Source: Moorena sp. SIOASIH (GTDB taxonomy: Bacteria > Cyanobacteriota > Cyanobacteriia > Cyanobacteriales > Coleofasciculaceae). From it: a DNA stretch of 64,000 nucleotides. Position 1 is the first letter of the stretch. Every line of letters begins with the position of its first letter. Position numbers and translations under genes: made by a program. Under the pieces are notes generated by a model. That model saw only the letters and a list, made by a program, of their open reading frames with translations, searched no databases and was not told where the DNA came from. The DNA is taken from assembly GCF_010671925.1 (NCBI RefSeq), contig NZ_JAAHIH010000007.1:1-64000 (forward strand). The letters run 5' to 3'. Of the stretch, positions 7,983 through 17,113 are shown one piece after another.

Positions 7983-9392
7983 TCATTTAGGATGATTCAA
8001 AAACTGAGCAATTCCATAGACTGCCATTCCTGCAGCCATACCTGGAAGCACTTCATAAATGGCACTGGACAAATCAAGTCCTAAATTCCAAATCAAAGCT
8101 GTAGCAATCCCAATTCCCATCATTGCGATCGCTGTGGTAAGATTGACTGGTCGCTGCCAAACTCTCAAGATTAATAAAGGACCCAAACCTGAAGCCAGAG
8201 CCGACCAAGAAAAAGTCACTAAAGCAAAGACATTGTTATTTCCAAGTAGGGCGATCGCCAAAACTACTGCTGTTACAGTTAGGGTTCCTACCTTTGCGAA
8301 TTGGTAAGATTTAGCTGCAGCCGGAAAAATATCTTGGGTTAGGGCAGCTGAACAAGAGAGTATTTGAGAATCTGCTGTGGACATAGTGGCAGAAAACAGC
8401 CCAGCGAGCATCAATCCCACCAAAACCACTGGTAACAATTTCAACGATAGGTAAGGAAGTGCCAATTCTGGATCCCCCGAAGCCAACAAATCTGGCATCA
8501 GCACTCGCCCTGCTAAGCCAATCCCCATCGCCGAGATAGAGGTTACTAACCCCAAAGCAGCTTTGATATTTCTGGCAAAAGCAATGTTGTCGGCTGAGTC
8601 AATTGCCATAGCACGCACCATAATGTGGGGTTGTCCCACCACACCAAAACCAGCTACTACCCAACCGATAAAGAAAGGTGCAAATCCCCATGGTTGCTGA
8701 GAAGAATTCCAGTTGATTAAGGCTGGGTCAATGGCTGCCAAAGATTGCCACAGTTGCCCAACTCCACCACAACCGGCAACCGCCACCACTAACAACAGTA
8801 ACAAGGAACCGATCATGATTGTTGCTTGTAGGGCATCGGTCCAAATTGAGGCGCGAATTCCTCCAGAAAAGCAGTAGATAACGACAATTACTGCTCCTAT
8901 AATGATGCCTAAATTATAGTTCCATCCGAACACAGCATTGAGTGCTTTGCTTCCTGCTACCAGTTGGGCTGCGGCGTAGGAACCTAGAAATACTATAGTA
9001 ATTATAGCAGAGATAATGGCAATCAAACGGGAGCCTTTAATATTTTGACTGAGAAAGGAAGAGACAGTATCTGAAGCGGTTTCCTCAGAGAGCTGTCTCA
9101 ACCGTTTGAAAATAAAATACCAAGCAAGATAGTCCCCAATTGCCCAACCAATGGTCAGCCAGAGGGAGGAAATGCCTATTTTGTAGGCAAAACCGACTTG
9201 AGCGATGAACAAGAAGCCACTTTGACCAGTTGCCATTGCCGAAAGTGCTGTCAGCCAAGGGTTGACATTGCGACTAGCCAGTAAATAATCGGTGGTAGTA
9301 TTTTGTTTGCGGGTTGCGGAGTAGATGCCCACTGCTGTAAATAACAGCAGGAAGATGATAAAGGTGAGTGCAATCCCAACTTGTTTAGCCAT
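7983..9392 (-). CDS. Sodium:solute symporter (SSS family, PutP-like)
   Basis: A 469-residue integral membrane transporter with about 13 hydrophobic helices, usual for the SSS family (proline, pantothenate and other substrates driven by Na+). Family features: the SGQSGFLFIAQVG-type region near residues 56-68, ASDTVSSFL, GFGVVGQPHIMVRAMAI near 255, and ATMSTADSQILSCSAALTQD near 340. The substrate cannot be read from sequence. The start is ATG 9392. A decayed copy of its first 55 or so codons lies at 14232-14400, so the locus once held two. Its position among MAA genes hints at, but does not prove, a linked transport role. Confidence 0.8.
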   Translation of the reverse strand: MAKQVGIALTFIIFLLLFTAVGIYSATRKQNTTTDYLLASRNVNPWLTALSAMATGQSGFLFIAQVGFAYKIGISSLWLTIGWAIGDYLAWYFIFKRLRQLSEETASDTVSSFLSQNIKGSRLIAIISAIITIVFLGSYAAAQLVAGSKALNAVFGWNYNLGIIIGAVIVVIYCFSGGIRASIWTDALQATIMIGSLLLLLVVAVAGCGGVGQLWQSLAAIDPALINWNSSQQPWGFAPFFIGWVVAGFGVVGQPHIMVRAMAIDSADNIAFARNIKAALGLVTSISAMGIGLAGRVLMPDLLASGDPELALPYLSLKLLPVVLVGLMLAGLFSATMSTADSQILSCSAALTQDIFPAAAKSYQFAKVGTLTVTAVVLAIALLGNNNVFALVTFSWSALASGLGPLLILRVWQRPVNLTTAIAMMGIGIATALIWNLGLDLSSAIYEVLPGMAAGMAVYGIAQFLNHPK

Positions 9393-9543
9393 TAGGTTTG
9401 TTTAGGGGTTAATCAGCCATTGCTAGGAATGGTTAATCCTATTGACTAAATCTCTGCTCATTTGATTATATGGCACCACAAGTGTTTAATGTTAATACTT
9501 CGATGTTTATAATATCAAATTCTGATAGATGCAGTAGTTAAAC

Positions 9544-10726
9544 TTAACTATTAGCAGATTCAATTCCAGATTTAATAGCAGATGTGCTAGAAATAGCCAA
9601 ATACATTCCCACTAAGATTACCACAAAGCTGACTAAAGTAAAAAAACTAAGAGGTTCTGAGAAAATTGTCCAACCTTCGAGGGCACTAAAAACAGGAAGA
9701 ATCAACCCCACTAGGCTAGCAAACCCTGAAGATAACTTTTTGAGACAATAAGTCCAAAGTCCTATACCCAACATTTGACCAACGACGGCAAGGGCGATGA
9801 CTTAAAACCAACCAGTTACGGAACTCGGAAAAAGTTGCTCTTTAGCAAAAAGAGTAACAGGTAATAGCAACATAAAACTGGTTGTTGAAGACCAAGTCAT
9901 AATCGTCACAGAGTTAAACTTAGTGCGAAGTTGCTCACCTATTAATGGGTGTACCCCAAAAAACACTGCTGAGAGTAAAGCTTCTAAATCTCGTAGTAGT
10001 TGTGAGCCTATTCTAAATGATAACGTAAGCATTCAGCCGTCAGCCGTCAGCCGTCAGCCGTCAGCCGTCAGCCGTCAGCCGTCAGCCGTCAGCCGTCAGC
10101 ATTCAGCTGACGTAACAAAGATTAAACGAATGCTTACTTGTTTTATTTAAAAGCTCAAAGCTCAAGGCTGAGAGCTGAGAGCTGAGAGCTGAGAGCTGAG
10201 AGCTGAGAGCTGAATGCTTACATGATAACAGGTCATTTACTTCTAGTAACGTTACTCCTGCGATCGCAACAAACATACCCAAGAGAAATCGACGGTCAAA
10301 GAGCTGACCAAAAGCTAGCCAGCCTCCTAAGATGGTAAATATGGGAATCAAATTATGGATAATGGTAGCGTTAGCAACGCTCGTCTGGGTTAGAGACCAA
10401 GTCCAACATATTGTACCCATCGCTAAAAGCAAACCATCTGCAATCAGTAGCCTTGTTTCTGCTCCCAGATGAGTTTTATGTAGTTCAGGTTGATCGTCCT
10501 GCTTATGGTGACCTACATTTAACAAGCTATTCAGTAGTCCAAAGGCAACAGCCGCAATCCAAAAACGATTAAATGCTGTAGCATTTGGTCCTATTTCCAA
10601 TTCACTCAAACGAATAAAAATTGGTGATCAAGACAGACAGATTAGCCTACCTAGTAATGCAGCTAAGGAATCTATTGGTAATGAAGATAGATACTGTATC
10701 CGTGACAATTTACCTTGAGCATTCAT
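9544..10726 (-). pseudogene. EamA/DMT-family transporter, inactivated
   Basis: Homologous over its full length to the intact EamA transporter at 13104-14087, but broken in at least three places. There is a TGA stop after about 32 codons (near 10626), a 197-bp MITE insertion at 10025-10221, and a TCA-to-TAA change near 9801 (intact copy GWFSVIAL). Recognisable pieces: LSSLPIDSLAALL, EIGPNATAFNRFWIAAVAFG, IIHNLIPIFTILGGWLAFGQ, GLWTYCLKKLSSGF. EamA proteins are ten-helix exporters or permeases of metabolites. Loss of this copy may be tolerated because the paralogue survives. Confidence 0.85.
10025..10221. mobile_element. Family-II MITE, 13-bp TIRs, 8-bp target duplication
   Basis: 197 bp with perfect 13-bp terminal inverted repeats GTAAGCATTCAGC and GCTGAATGCTTAC. 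It is flanked on both sides by ATGATAAC (10017-10024 and 10222-10229), a clean 8-bp target duplication. Removing element plus one repeat restores the alignment with the paralogous gene. The interior holds two 7-bp tandem arrays (GTCAGCC type on the left, GAGAGCT type on the right). No transposase, so it was moved in trans. Confidence 0.9.
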
Positions 10727-10929
10727 GTTATTATATATTTTTTTTACATAGGTTATAGCATCAACTATAACACCTGTAGCTATTGAATGGGTAGTAAAAA
10801 TTTAAATGAATACTTTAAAGTAATAGTTAATTTTGATTTATGCTGCTGTTGACGATATGAGGCTAAAAAACTAGTAAATTCTAGAAATAGCCTCCTATCG
10901 TAAATTAGCTATGCTTATTCGTTATTTGA

Positions 10930-11970
10930 CTAGTTAAGACTAAACTCCATAACTGTCAAACTTGTCCCAGTATAAACGACTTGTTCGAGTTTAAAACCAC
11001 TCGCTGCAAATAAGTCCTTATATTCTTGTTCCGTGCGCCAGTAACCCCCTGGATTGGTAATCATCATTTGGACCGCAGCCAAAGCTGGTATAGTTCCATC
11101 GGGATATTCTACAGGGGCACCCACAGGAGGAACTAGAGTTTGGAGTAGTATAACCTTACCATGTTTCGGGAGAGCTTCGCGACAGTTAGTGAGTACTTTG
11201 ATAGAATTTTCTTTACTAAACACCGATAGAAAATACTTCATCACAATCGCATCAGCACCTTTTGGTAAAGATTCCAAAGCACTGCCACCAACAACTTGTA
11301 CTGAATCAGATACTCCGTATTTGACCAGATTATCAGGAGCAGTTTTTACCTCATTGGGCAAGTCAAATAAAATTCCTTTGCAGCCAAATTTTTTAACAAT
11401 ATTGGCAATTAATGTTCCTTGATTGCCTCCTACATCCATCACGGTTTCAAAACGACCAAATTCATAAAATTCAAACAACGGATCAACCGCTTCATTAGTC
11501 AAAAAACTCATGGCATTGTTAAAGAGTTTTTTGCTGTTAGGGTTGGCGGTCATATACTCACTGTAAAAATCCTGACCTTTGGCCAGTTCAAAGGGGACTT
11601 CTCCCGTTTTTAAACTGTTTTCCAATTCTCGCCAAGCATCCCACATATTCGGCTCAGTAATATGCATTAAAAAGTCAGCGATGGAAGGGGAATCATTATT
11701 GCTGATCAAAAGTTCTGATAATTCAGTTGATGCAAAAACCCGTCCGGGTTTCTCCACGAACACCCCTAAATGGGCTAAAGCCCGCATAACCACATAAAGC
11801 TTTTCAACGTTTGTTGACGTTTTTTCGGCAATTTCATCAACGGTTTTTGGCCCATCTTGCAACAGGTTAGGGATTCCTAAACTGGTGGCCACATAAGCAC
11901 ACTGACTTTGCCAGTAACCGTAGATAATTCGGTATATTTTCTTTTTAGCTTCTGATGCAGTTCCTAACAT
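10930..11970 (-). CDS. SAM-dependent O-methyltransferase (acetylserotonin/hydroxyindole type)
   Basis: A 346-residue class-I methyltransferase of the Methyltransf_2 group. The N-terminal dimerisation/winged-helix domain (IYGYWQSQCAYVATSLGIPNLLQDGPKTVDEIAEKT, residues about 13-48) is followed by the Rossmann domain. It carries the SAM loop VMDVGGNQGTLIANI near residue 178 and FDLPNEVKTAP near 200. A GYWRTEQEYKDLFAASGF segment lies near 310. Such enzymes methylate hydroxyls of small aromatic or polyketide substrates. It sits inside the MAA locus between remnants and could tailor a cyclohexenone, but MysB already supplies the known O-methylation. The true substrate is unknown. Confidence 0.8.
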   Translation of the reverse strand: MLGTASEAKKKIYRIIYGYWQSQCAYVATSLGIPNLLQDGPKTVDEIAEKTSTNVEKLYVVMRALAHLGVFVEKPGRVFASTELSELLISNNDSPSIADFLMHITEPNMWDAWRELENSLKTGEVPFELAKGQDFYSEYMTANPNSKKLFNNAMSFLTNEAVDPLFEFYEFGRFETVMDVGGNQGTLIANIVKKFGCKGILFDLPNEVKTAPDNLVKYGVSDSVQVVGGSALESLPKGADAIVMKYFLSVFSKENSIKVLTNCREALPKHGKVILLQTLVPPVGAPVEYPDGTIPALAAVQMMITNPGGYWRTEQEYKDLFAASGFKLEQVVYTGTSLTVMEFSLN

Positions 11971-11990
11971 AATTACTATCCAAAACTTTA

Positions 11991-12490
11991 CTAGTGTAAA
12001 CGACTAATCAAACTTTCTACTAATACCTTTACGTTCGATCCATTCAGGCATGAATAATGACTGCCAGGAACCATAACTACCTCAATATCAGCTGCATCTA
12101 AAATAGCACACAATTCAACCCAAACTAACTGTGGATCAGGTGCATGAAGATGCCTTTCTCGTGGCCTGAAAACTGTTACTTTCCCCGGATAATGCTGACG
12201 CTTATAGGCATAATTAGCCTTCAAAGTCCCGACAATGATATCTACAAAACGTTGATTTTGTTCGCGGCTTGCTTCGGTAATAAATAACCCTAATTCTTCC
12301 GCTTTATCAATAATAAAATTATTTTTTTTATCTGAACTTACTCCTATTACTTCATCATCGTCAAAAAAATTTTATGTCCCAAAAATACCCCCAAAGTAAC
12401 GATTTAATGCCCCGGTTAAGTACAGATTATCAATCTGCTTATTTGGGTCTATTAAAATAGGAACCCAAGTATCCAAAAGTGTATGGGCCA
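11991..12490 (-). pseudogene. NRPS thioesterase domain remnant
   Basis: About 165 codons from the C-terminal end of an alpha/beta-hydrolase thioesterase as found at the end of NRPSs. It begins near 12490 (MAHTLLDTWVPILIDP), passes a TAA stop near 12372, and continues NFFDDDEVIG, IDKAEELGLFITEASREQNQ, YPGKVTVFRPRERH, ending VVMVPGSHYSCLNGSNVKVL. The PGSHYSCL segment holds the catalytic His. The nucleophile region and all upstream domains are gone. In some MAA clusters the last step is done by MysE, an NRPS-like A-T-TE protein. A decayed TE beside mysABC therefore suggests a lost mysE, though another NRPS origin is possible. Confidence 0.65.
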
Positions 12491-12499
12491 TTATGCTTG

Positions 12500-12838
12500 G
12501 CCTGCTCTAGCATTTCTGGTGCTTTTTTCCAGCTGTTGATTCTGCAGTAAAGACAAATGTTATCGGCGCAAAGCGCGATAATTTCTTGACGGGCGTAAAG
12601 CCTAGGATTAAATTCACTAACGTCATCTGGATCAGGACAGGCTTTCGCCAATGCTGCTTTTTTTCCGGATTTTGGACTAAAACAATTCGCCATGGTTGTA
12701 GATTTGAAGCACTAGGAGCAGCCACTGTCAGATTAATCAGCTGCTCTATTAGTGCTGGCTCGATCGGGTCAGGCTTAAAACTCTGATCGAGCGTCGTTGT
12801 TGGATGGCAGAAGGGACATCTAATCGTGTAATTGTGTT
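12500..12838 (-). pseudogene. Nitroreductase-family remnant
   Basis: A frameshifted N-terminal part of a flavin nitroreductase. It starts MNTITRLDVPSAIQQRRSIR near 12838; a missing T in the following run breaks the frame. It then resumes PIEPALIEQLINLTVAAPSA and SNLQPWRIVLVQNPEKK, with further frame changes and an APITFVFTAES segment. The RRSIR and PSASNLQPW motifs are the FMN-binding signatures. The downstream part is replaced by the thioesterase remnant, so two genes were fused by deletion around 12500-12540. Confidence 0.65.
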
Positions 12839-13047
12839 CATTTTTTACCTCCTCTTTACGTTGTTTTTACCTTTTATTCGAATTACGTTGTTTTTACCTT
12901 TTATTCGAAAATCACACTAAAGTTGTACAGTATATATCTTATATGAAATTGGGACTGGATCGCTCAAGGAAGATAAATAAAAATCCGGTTTTTACAGATT
13001 ATCACAGATTAATGTTATAATTAACTCTTATCTAATTGATTTCCTAA

Positions 13048-13090
13048 ATTGAAGTTTGCTAAGTTTATACTAAAATTAGCAAACTTCAAT
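13048..13090 (-). terminator. Probable hairpin terminator after EamA gene
   Basis: Arms ATTGAAGTTTGCTA and TAGCAAACTTCAAT (14 bp, perfect) around a 15-nt AT-rich loop, 14 bp past the end of the intact EamA gene. The T-run is weak, so termination is likely but not certain. Confidence 0.5.
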
Positions 13091-13103
13091 GCTTCAAGGT
13101 AAA

Positions 13104-14087
13104 TTAACTAGAAGACTCAACTCCAGACTTGATCGCAGATCTACTAGAGAGCGCCAAATACATTCCGAATAAAATTACCAGGAAACTTACCAAAGTCCAC
13201 AGTTCAATATGTTCTGAGAAAATCGCCCAACCTTCCACAGCGCTAAGAGCTGGAATAAGCAACGCAACTAGGCTACCAAACCCAGCAGATAACTTTTTAA
13301 GGCAATAAGCCCAAAGTCCTACACCTAGTATCTGACCAAAGAAGGCTAGGGCGATGACTGAAAACCACCCAGTTAGAGAACTCGGAAAAATTTGCCCTTC
13401 GGCGATCAGAGCAACGGGCAATAGCAACAAAGCGCTGGTTATGGAAGACCAAGTCAGAATCGTGACTGAGTTTAAGTTAATGCGGAGTTGCTCAATAATT
13501 AGTGGATGTATGCCAAAAAATACTGCTGAGAGTAAAGCAGCCAAATTTCCTAGTAGTTGTTGGCTGATGCTAAATGATAAAAGGTCATTAACTTCTAGCA
13601 AAAGCGATCCGGTGAGGGCAACAAACATACCAAGCACAAATCGACGGTCAAAAGTCTGACCTAAAGCTAACCACCCTCCTAAGACAGTAAATATGGGAAC
13701 CAGATTATGCATAATGCTAGAGTCGGCAATACTAGTCTTCGTCAAAGACCAAGCCCAACATATCATACCCGTTGATAGAAGTACCCCATCTGCTATCAGT
13801 AGAGAGGTTGTACGCAAGGTTCCTACTTGATCAGGTTTCTGTTGAGTTGATTGGGTATGATTTTGTCGGCTGCGCGCAGTTAATAATGCACTTACTAGCC
13901 CAAAGGCAACAGCCGCAATCCAGAAACGATTAAATACTGTAGAATTTGGACCGATTTCCCGTTCACTTATACGTATAAAAATCGGTGTTAACGATATACA
14001 GATAATGCTGCTTACTAATGCAGCTAAGGAATCTATCGGTAATGAAGATAGGGATTTTAGTCCTAGCAATTTCGGTTGAGGCTTCAT
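13104..14087 (-). CDS. EamA/DMT-family transporter
   Basis: A 327-residue, roughly ten-helix permease with two EamA repeats (about residues 25-170 and 185-315). Typical segments: SSIICISLTPIFIRISEREI near the N-terminus, GVLLSTGMICWAWSLTKTSI, PIFTVLGGWLALGQTFDRR, and LGVGLWAYCLKKLSAGFGSL in the second repeat. Members export amino acids, nucleotides or metabolites; EamA genes are often seen in MAA clusters, where an export or uptake role is proposed. ATG 14087 is the start. It has a decayed paralogue at 9544-10726. The family is certain and the substrate unknown. Confidence 0.8.
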   Translation of the reverse strand: MKPQPKLLGLKSLSSLPIDSLAALVSSIICISLTPIFIRISEREIGPNSTVFNRFWIAAVAFGLVSALLTARSRQNHTQSTQQKPDQVGTLRTTSLLIADGVLLSTGMICWAWSLTKTSIADSSIMHNLVPIFTVLGGWLALGQTFDRRFVLGMFVALTGSLLLEVNDLLSFSISQQLLGNLAALLSAVFFGIHPLIIEQLRINLNSVTILTWSSITSALLLLPVALIAEGQIFPSSLTGWFSVIALAFFGQILGVGLWAYCLKKLSAGFGSLVALLIPALSAVEGWAIFSEHIELWTLVSFLVILFGMYLALSSRSAIKSGVESSS

Positions 14088-14231
14088 CTTTATTTATATA
14101 GCTAATCAAAACCTAAAGTGAGCACCTCAACAGAAGTGATTACTACTCTAATTATCTATACCCCTTGCCGTAAAAAAGTTTGGTTTTTTGAAAATGTATA
14201 ATTACTTTAGTGTACCGGCTTAATAGCCTAA

Positions 14232-14400
14232 ACAATAAAACCTGTAGCCATTACTGATAGTGCTGTCAGTCGTTAGGGATTAATGTTCCTGCTAGCAAGT
14301 AATCAGTCGTGGTATTTTGCTTGGTGGTTACAAACTAAATTAGGAAAACGATAAATAACAGTAGAAAGGAGATGAAAGTAACTGTAATCTAGACTTGATT
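14232..14400 (-). pseudogene. 5' remnant of a sodium:solute symporter
   Basis: This stretch aligns over its whole length with the first 55 or so codons of the symporter gene (9231-9392). Shared pieces include AGTGCTGTCAG, AGTAATCAGTCGTGGTATTT versus AATAATCGGTGGTAGTATTT, and the ATAACAG-AGAAGGAGATGA region. Indels destroy the frame. It shows that a second symporter once stood upstream of the intact EamA gene. Confidence 0.65.
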
Positions 14401-14521
14401 ATCTATAAAAGAGCGAGCTAGCATTTACAGATGCTGACAAACCTTACCAGCGGGGTGAGCTTAGATATCTGTAATTATTATTAATATCAATTTAGGCGGC
14501 GGAATAGCCAGTGTAATCCTA

Positions 14522-14665
14522 ATTGATGTCGTAGACATAGACCGAGTAACCATGGGCTAGAAAATTAGCAGCTTGTCGCCCTCCAATATTGCCGCAACCG
14601 ATGATACCGATGGTGGGATGATTGAGGGTAGATTCCCTGTCCGAAGTGTTGTTAATTGGTAACAT
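14522..14665 (-). pseudogene. Truncated NAD(P)-dependent oxidoreductase stub
   Basis: A 48-codon frame starting at ATG 14665, MLPINNTSDRESTL, followed by TIGIIGCGNIGGRQAANFLA and HGYSVYVYDIN, then TAG. The GxGxIG loop with the following helix and the acidic end of strand 2 is the start of a Rossmann NAD(P)-binding domain, as in 2-hydroxyacid or 3-hydroxyisobutyrate dehydrogenases. The rest is absent. It lies directly downstream of mysC. Confidence 0.55.
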
Positions 14666-14712
14666 ATATTGCTTAACTTTTTTGATAGGGCGAATAGTAA
14701 GCCGAACGCTAT

Positions 14713-16038
14713 TTAATCCCCACCAAATTCTACCAATTTACCAATATTAAAATCAATTCTTACCCAGCCTTTTAGTTTCCGTAAATTTTCTAATAATAGT
14801 AAGGTTATTTGCCAATGGGGTACGGTTAAGAAGGGCAAGGGATCGTTGACTTGAAAAATGGCATCTGTACCCTTGACAATCTTTTGGATCCATGCTTGAA
14901 ACTCTGACCATGACCTGATCTCAGTCAGCCGCCAAATTTCATGATAGAGCCAGTAAGTTGGTTTACTGTCAGGGCGGGGCACAATCGGTGCTTGATTTTC
15001 ATCCTCACTATCTTTAAGATAAGCATCTGCTAATCCTGGATGATTGTAAAACATGGTGATAGCAGAATGGGTGCGAGGATTACACTCAATGGGATAGACG
15101 GTGCCGTCTTCGGTTTGAATGAAGTCAAAGGAAATTTGTCCTGTCAAATTTAATTCCTTGACAAATTTCTCCACCCATGCATATATCTCAGGTTTCTCAA
15201 GATGCTGATAATTTACTTGGAAAGGAGACGATGGGGAACAGCAGTGAAGTCTAATTTTTCCCTTGCGGACTGTACTGTGGGTGCAATACTCCTGACCGGT
15301 AATAAACTCTTGCATTGTCCAAGGGTTTTCCTTAGTAATAGGAAGATTTTTGACATAATCTTCCATTCCTTCAAAGGGAAACTTGGTCATGTCCAAGCGA
15401 GAGACTGAATCATACCGAATGCTTTTGAGAATATACCGACTCCCATCTGATTTGAAGTCAAAATCGAGAATTTGTTGTGGATCGGTAATTAGGAAAGACT
15501 TTGGTGCTGATAATCCTAAAGAACGAGCTTGCTCGCACAATGTAAATTTGTCGTCTAACATCTGGGTGATGTCAGGAGAAAAGTGGATGACTTCGCAGTA
15601 GGGGGAGAGTAACGTTCCAGCCACGGAATCATAATAGCTTGCTACTGGGCTAGATACGGGAATGAAGGCATCAATGTTTTCTTTTTGAACAATTTTTAGT
15701 AAGGCTTGGGAATAACCATTGGGATATTTTTCTGGTGCTGGCACGGTATAGAACCCTTTAACCGCATTAGAAAATCGGTGACCAGATAGCCAATATTTAT
15801 GAGTTTCAACTAAAAAGACATTGTGCCCAGACTTATGAAAACAACGAGCCAGTTGCAGGGCTTTGGTCATTTTGCCCCCGGTAATCAAGATGTTTTTGGA
15901 ACCTTCGACAGCTATCCGTCTGCGAAATGGGGAAGTTATCCAACTGATTACCAGGGAAATAAAGACGAGAGTGGCATTTAGAGGTAAGGCAATTAACAGT
16001 AACGTTAAGGTGCCGATATTTTTTAGTAAAGCAATCAT
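14713..16038 (-). CDS. mysC: ATP-grasp ligase MysC (mycosporine-glycine synthase)
   Basis: A 441-residue ATP-grasp protein from ATG 16038. It begins with a hydrophobic segment (MIALLKNIGTLTLLLIALPL), then the N-terminal fold starting KNILITGGKMTKALQLARCF. The ATP-grasp domain carries ILKSIRYDSVSRLDM, the segment TMQEFITGQEYCTHS and the metal-binding IECNPRTHSAITMF. MysC couples glycine to 4-deoxygadusol with ATP to give mycosporine-glycine. Identification rests on fold plus position after mysA and mysB. The open frame runs 12 nt further to a TTG, but ATG 16038 fits the family start; it lies exactly at the end of a MITE, so the native leader and ribosome-binding site were replaced. Spacing to mysB is 230 bp, unusually long. 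Confidence 0.88.
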   Translation of the reverse strand: MIALLKNIGTLTLLLIALPLNATLVFISLVISWITSPFRRRIAVEGSKNILITGGKMTKALQLARCFHKSGHNVFLVETHKYWLSGHRFSNAVKGFYTVPAPEKYPNGYSQALLKIVQKENIDAFIPVSSPVASYYDSVAGTLLSPYCEVIHFSPDITQMLDDKFTLCEQARSLGLSAPKSFLITDPQQILDFDFKSDGSRYILKSIRYDSVSRLDMTKFPFEGMEDYVKNLPITKENPWTMQEFITGQEYCTHSTVRKGKIRLHCCSPSSPFQVNYQHLEKPEIYAWVEKFVKELNLTGQISFDFIQTEDGTVYPIECNPRTHSAITMFYNHPGLADAYLKDSEDENQAPIVPRPDSKPTYWLYHEIWRLTEIRSWSEFQAWIQKIVKGTDAIFQVNDPLPFLTVPHWQITLLLLENLRKLKGWVRIDFNIGKLVEFGGD

Positions 16039-16197
16039 AGCGGTTTTCAATTAGGTGAGGTACATGTTTTTAGGGAGCAGGGAACAGGGAACAGGGAACA
16101 GGGAACAGGGAACAGGGAGCAGTGAAGTCAGAAGACTTGATAGGTAAGAGGTAATATGGTAAAAATCCTATGTACCTCATTAGACTAAAAACCGCTA
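16038..16197. mobile_element. Family-I MITE between mysB and mysC
   Basis: 160 bp with ends TAGCGGTTTTC and TAAAAACCGCTA and sub-terminal motifs TTAGGTGAGGTAC/GTACCTCATTAG, enclosing GGGAACA heptads. The right flank is TA; the left flank is CA. Two other copies (42823, 47598) have TA on both sides, so a TA target duplication is likely, with one T-to-C change here. That change creates the ATG of mysC on the minus strand. Confidence 0.8.
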
Positions 16198-16268
16198 TAT
16201 TCACTAGAGGAAGAACAAGGCAATGGAGCTGTTCATTGCCTTTTGTCTATTGTCTGATCGTAATTTAT

Positions 16269-17102
16269 CTAGGTGCGTCGGATGATAGTTAAACCATCTC
16301 GCAACGGTAGTAACACTTGTTCCACTCGGGGGTCATTCGCTACAAACCGGTTAAATTTAGCGATCGCACTTCCATTAGCAGTCTGCTGCTCTGGGGGTAA
16401 ATAAGGTTGTCCCTGAAGGAGGGTATTATCCACACAGATAAAGCCACCAGGAGTCAATACATCCCTGTCTAGCAAGACCTTGAAATAATCGACATATTCC
16501 TTCTTATCAGCATCAATAAACACCAAATCAAAGGATTCCTGGGCATCTGCCAACTTTTCTAGGGTTTCCAAGGCTGGAGCGACTTCCACCTTAATTTTTA
16601 TACCGTGGGGAGACGCTTCAAAACAAGCACGGGCAAAGTCGGCTACATATTGATCGACTTCACAGGCAACCAAGTCCCCATCTTCAGGCAAGGCTTCTGC
16701 CATGGCTAGAGCGGAATATCCAGTAAACATTCCGACTTCTAGGATGCGCTTGGCCTTAGTCATGTAGACCAATAACTTTAGGGTTTGTCCCTCAATATGC
16801 CCAGAGAGCATTTCCTGCTCTAACTGGCGCACGGTTTCTTGATCTGAGAAAAGCTTGCTCCAATCTTCTGCTGCCGTTTTCTGGGCTAAAGCTGCTAAAG
16901 CAGGAGACTCTGGAGTCGCACATTCTTCAAGGTAGGGGTCGATTCCAGCTGCTAGGGCTAGTGCTTGTTGGAGAGACGCCATCACAGAAGCAGGCACTTT
17001 CTCCTGTTCTGCCATTTCCACGATCCCTTCCAGCTGTTGGACTAAAATTCCTAAGGGAGTTACCGGTCTTGGAGTTGGGGGAGTTTTTAGTAGGTTACTC
17101 AT
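16269..17102 (-). CDS. mysB: O-methyltransferase MysB
   Basis: A 277-residue SAM-dependent methyltransferase of the catechol/caffeoyl-CoA (Methyltransf_3) type. The SAM loop ILEVGMFTGYSALAMAEAL lies near residue 121, LVFIDADKKEYVDYF near 190 carries the acidic metal ligands, and FICVDNTLLQGQPYLP lies near 220. MysB methylates demethyl-4-deoxygadusol to 4-deoxygadusol in MAA synthesis. Length and order match the Anabaena/Nostoc cluster. It starts at ATG 17102 behind AAAGGACTAAAA, 11 bp after the mysA stop, so the two are surely co-transcribed. Confidence 0.9.
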   Translation of the reverse strand: MSNLLKTPPTPRPVTPLGILVQQLEGIVEMAEQEKVPASVMASLQQALALAAGIDPYLEECATPESPALAALAQKTAAEDWSKLFSDQETVRQLEQEMLSGHIEGQTLKLLVYMTKAKRILEVGMFTGYSALAMAEALPEDGDLVACEVDQYVADFARACFEASPHGIKIKVEVAPALETLEKLADAQESFDLVFIDADKKEYVDYFKVLLDRDVLTPGGFICVDNTLLQGQPYLPPEQQTANGSAIAKFNRFVANDPRVEQVLLPLRDGLTIIRRT

Positions 17103-17113
17103 TTTTAGTCCTT

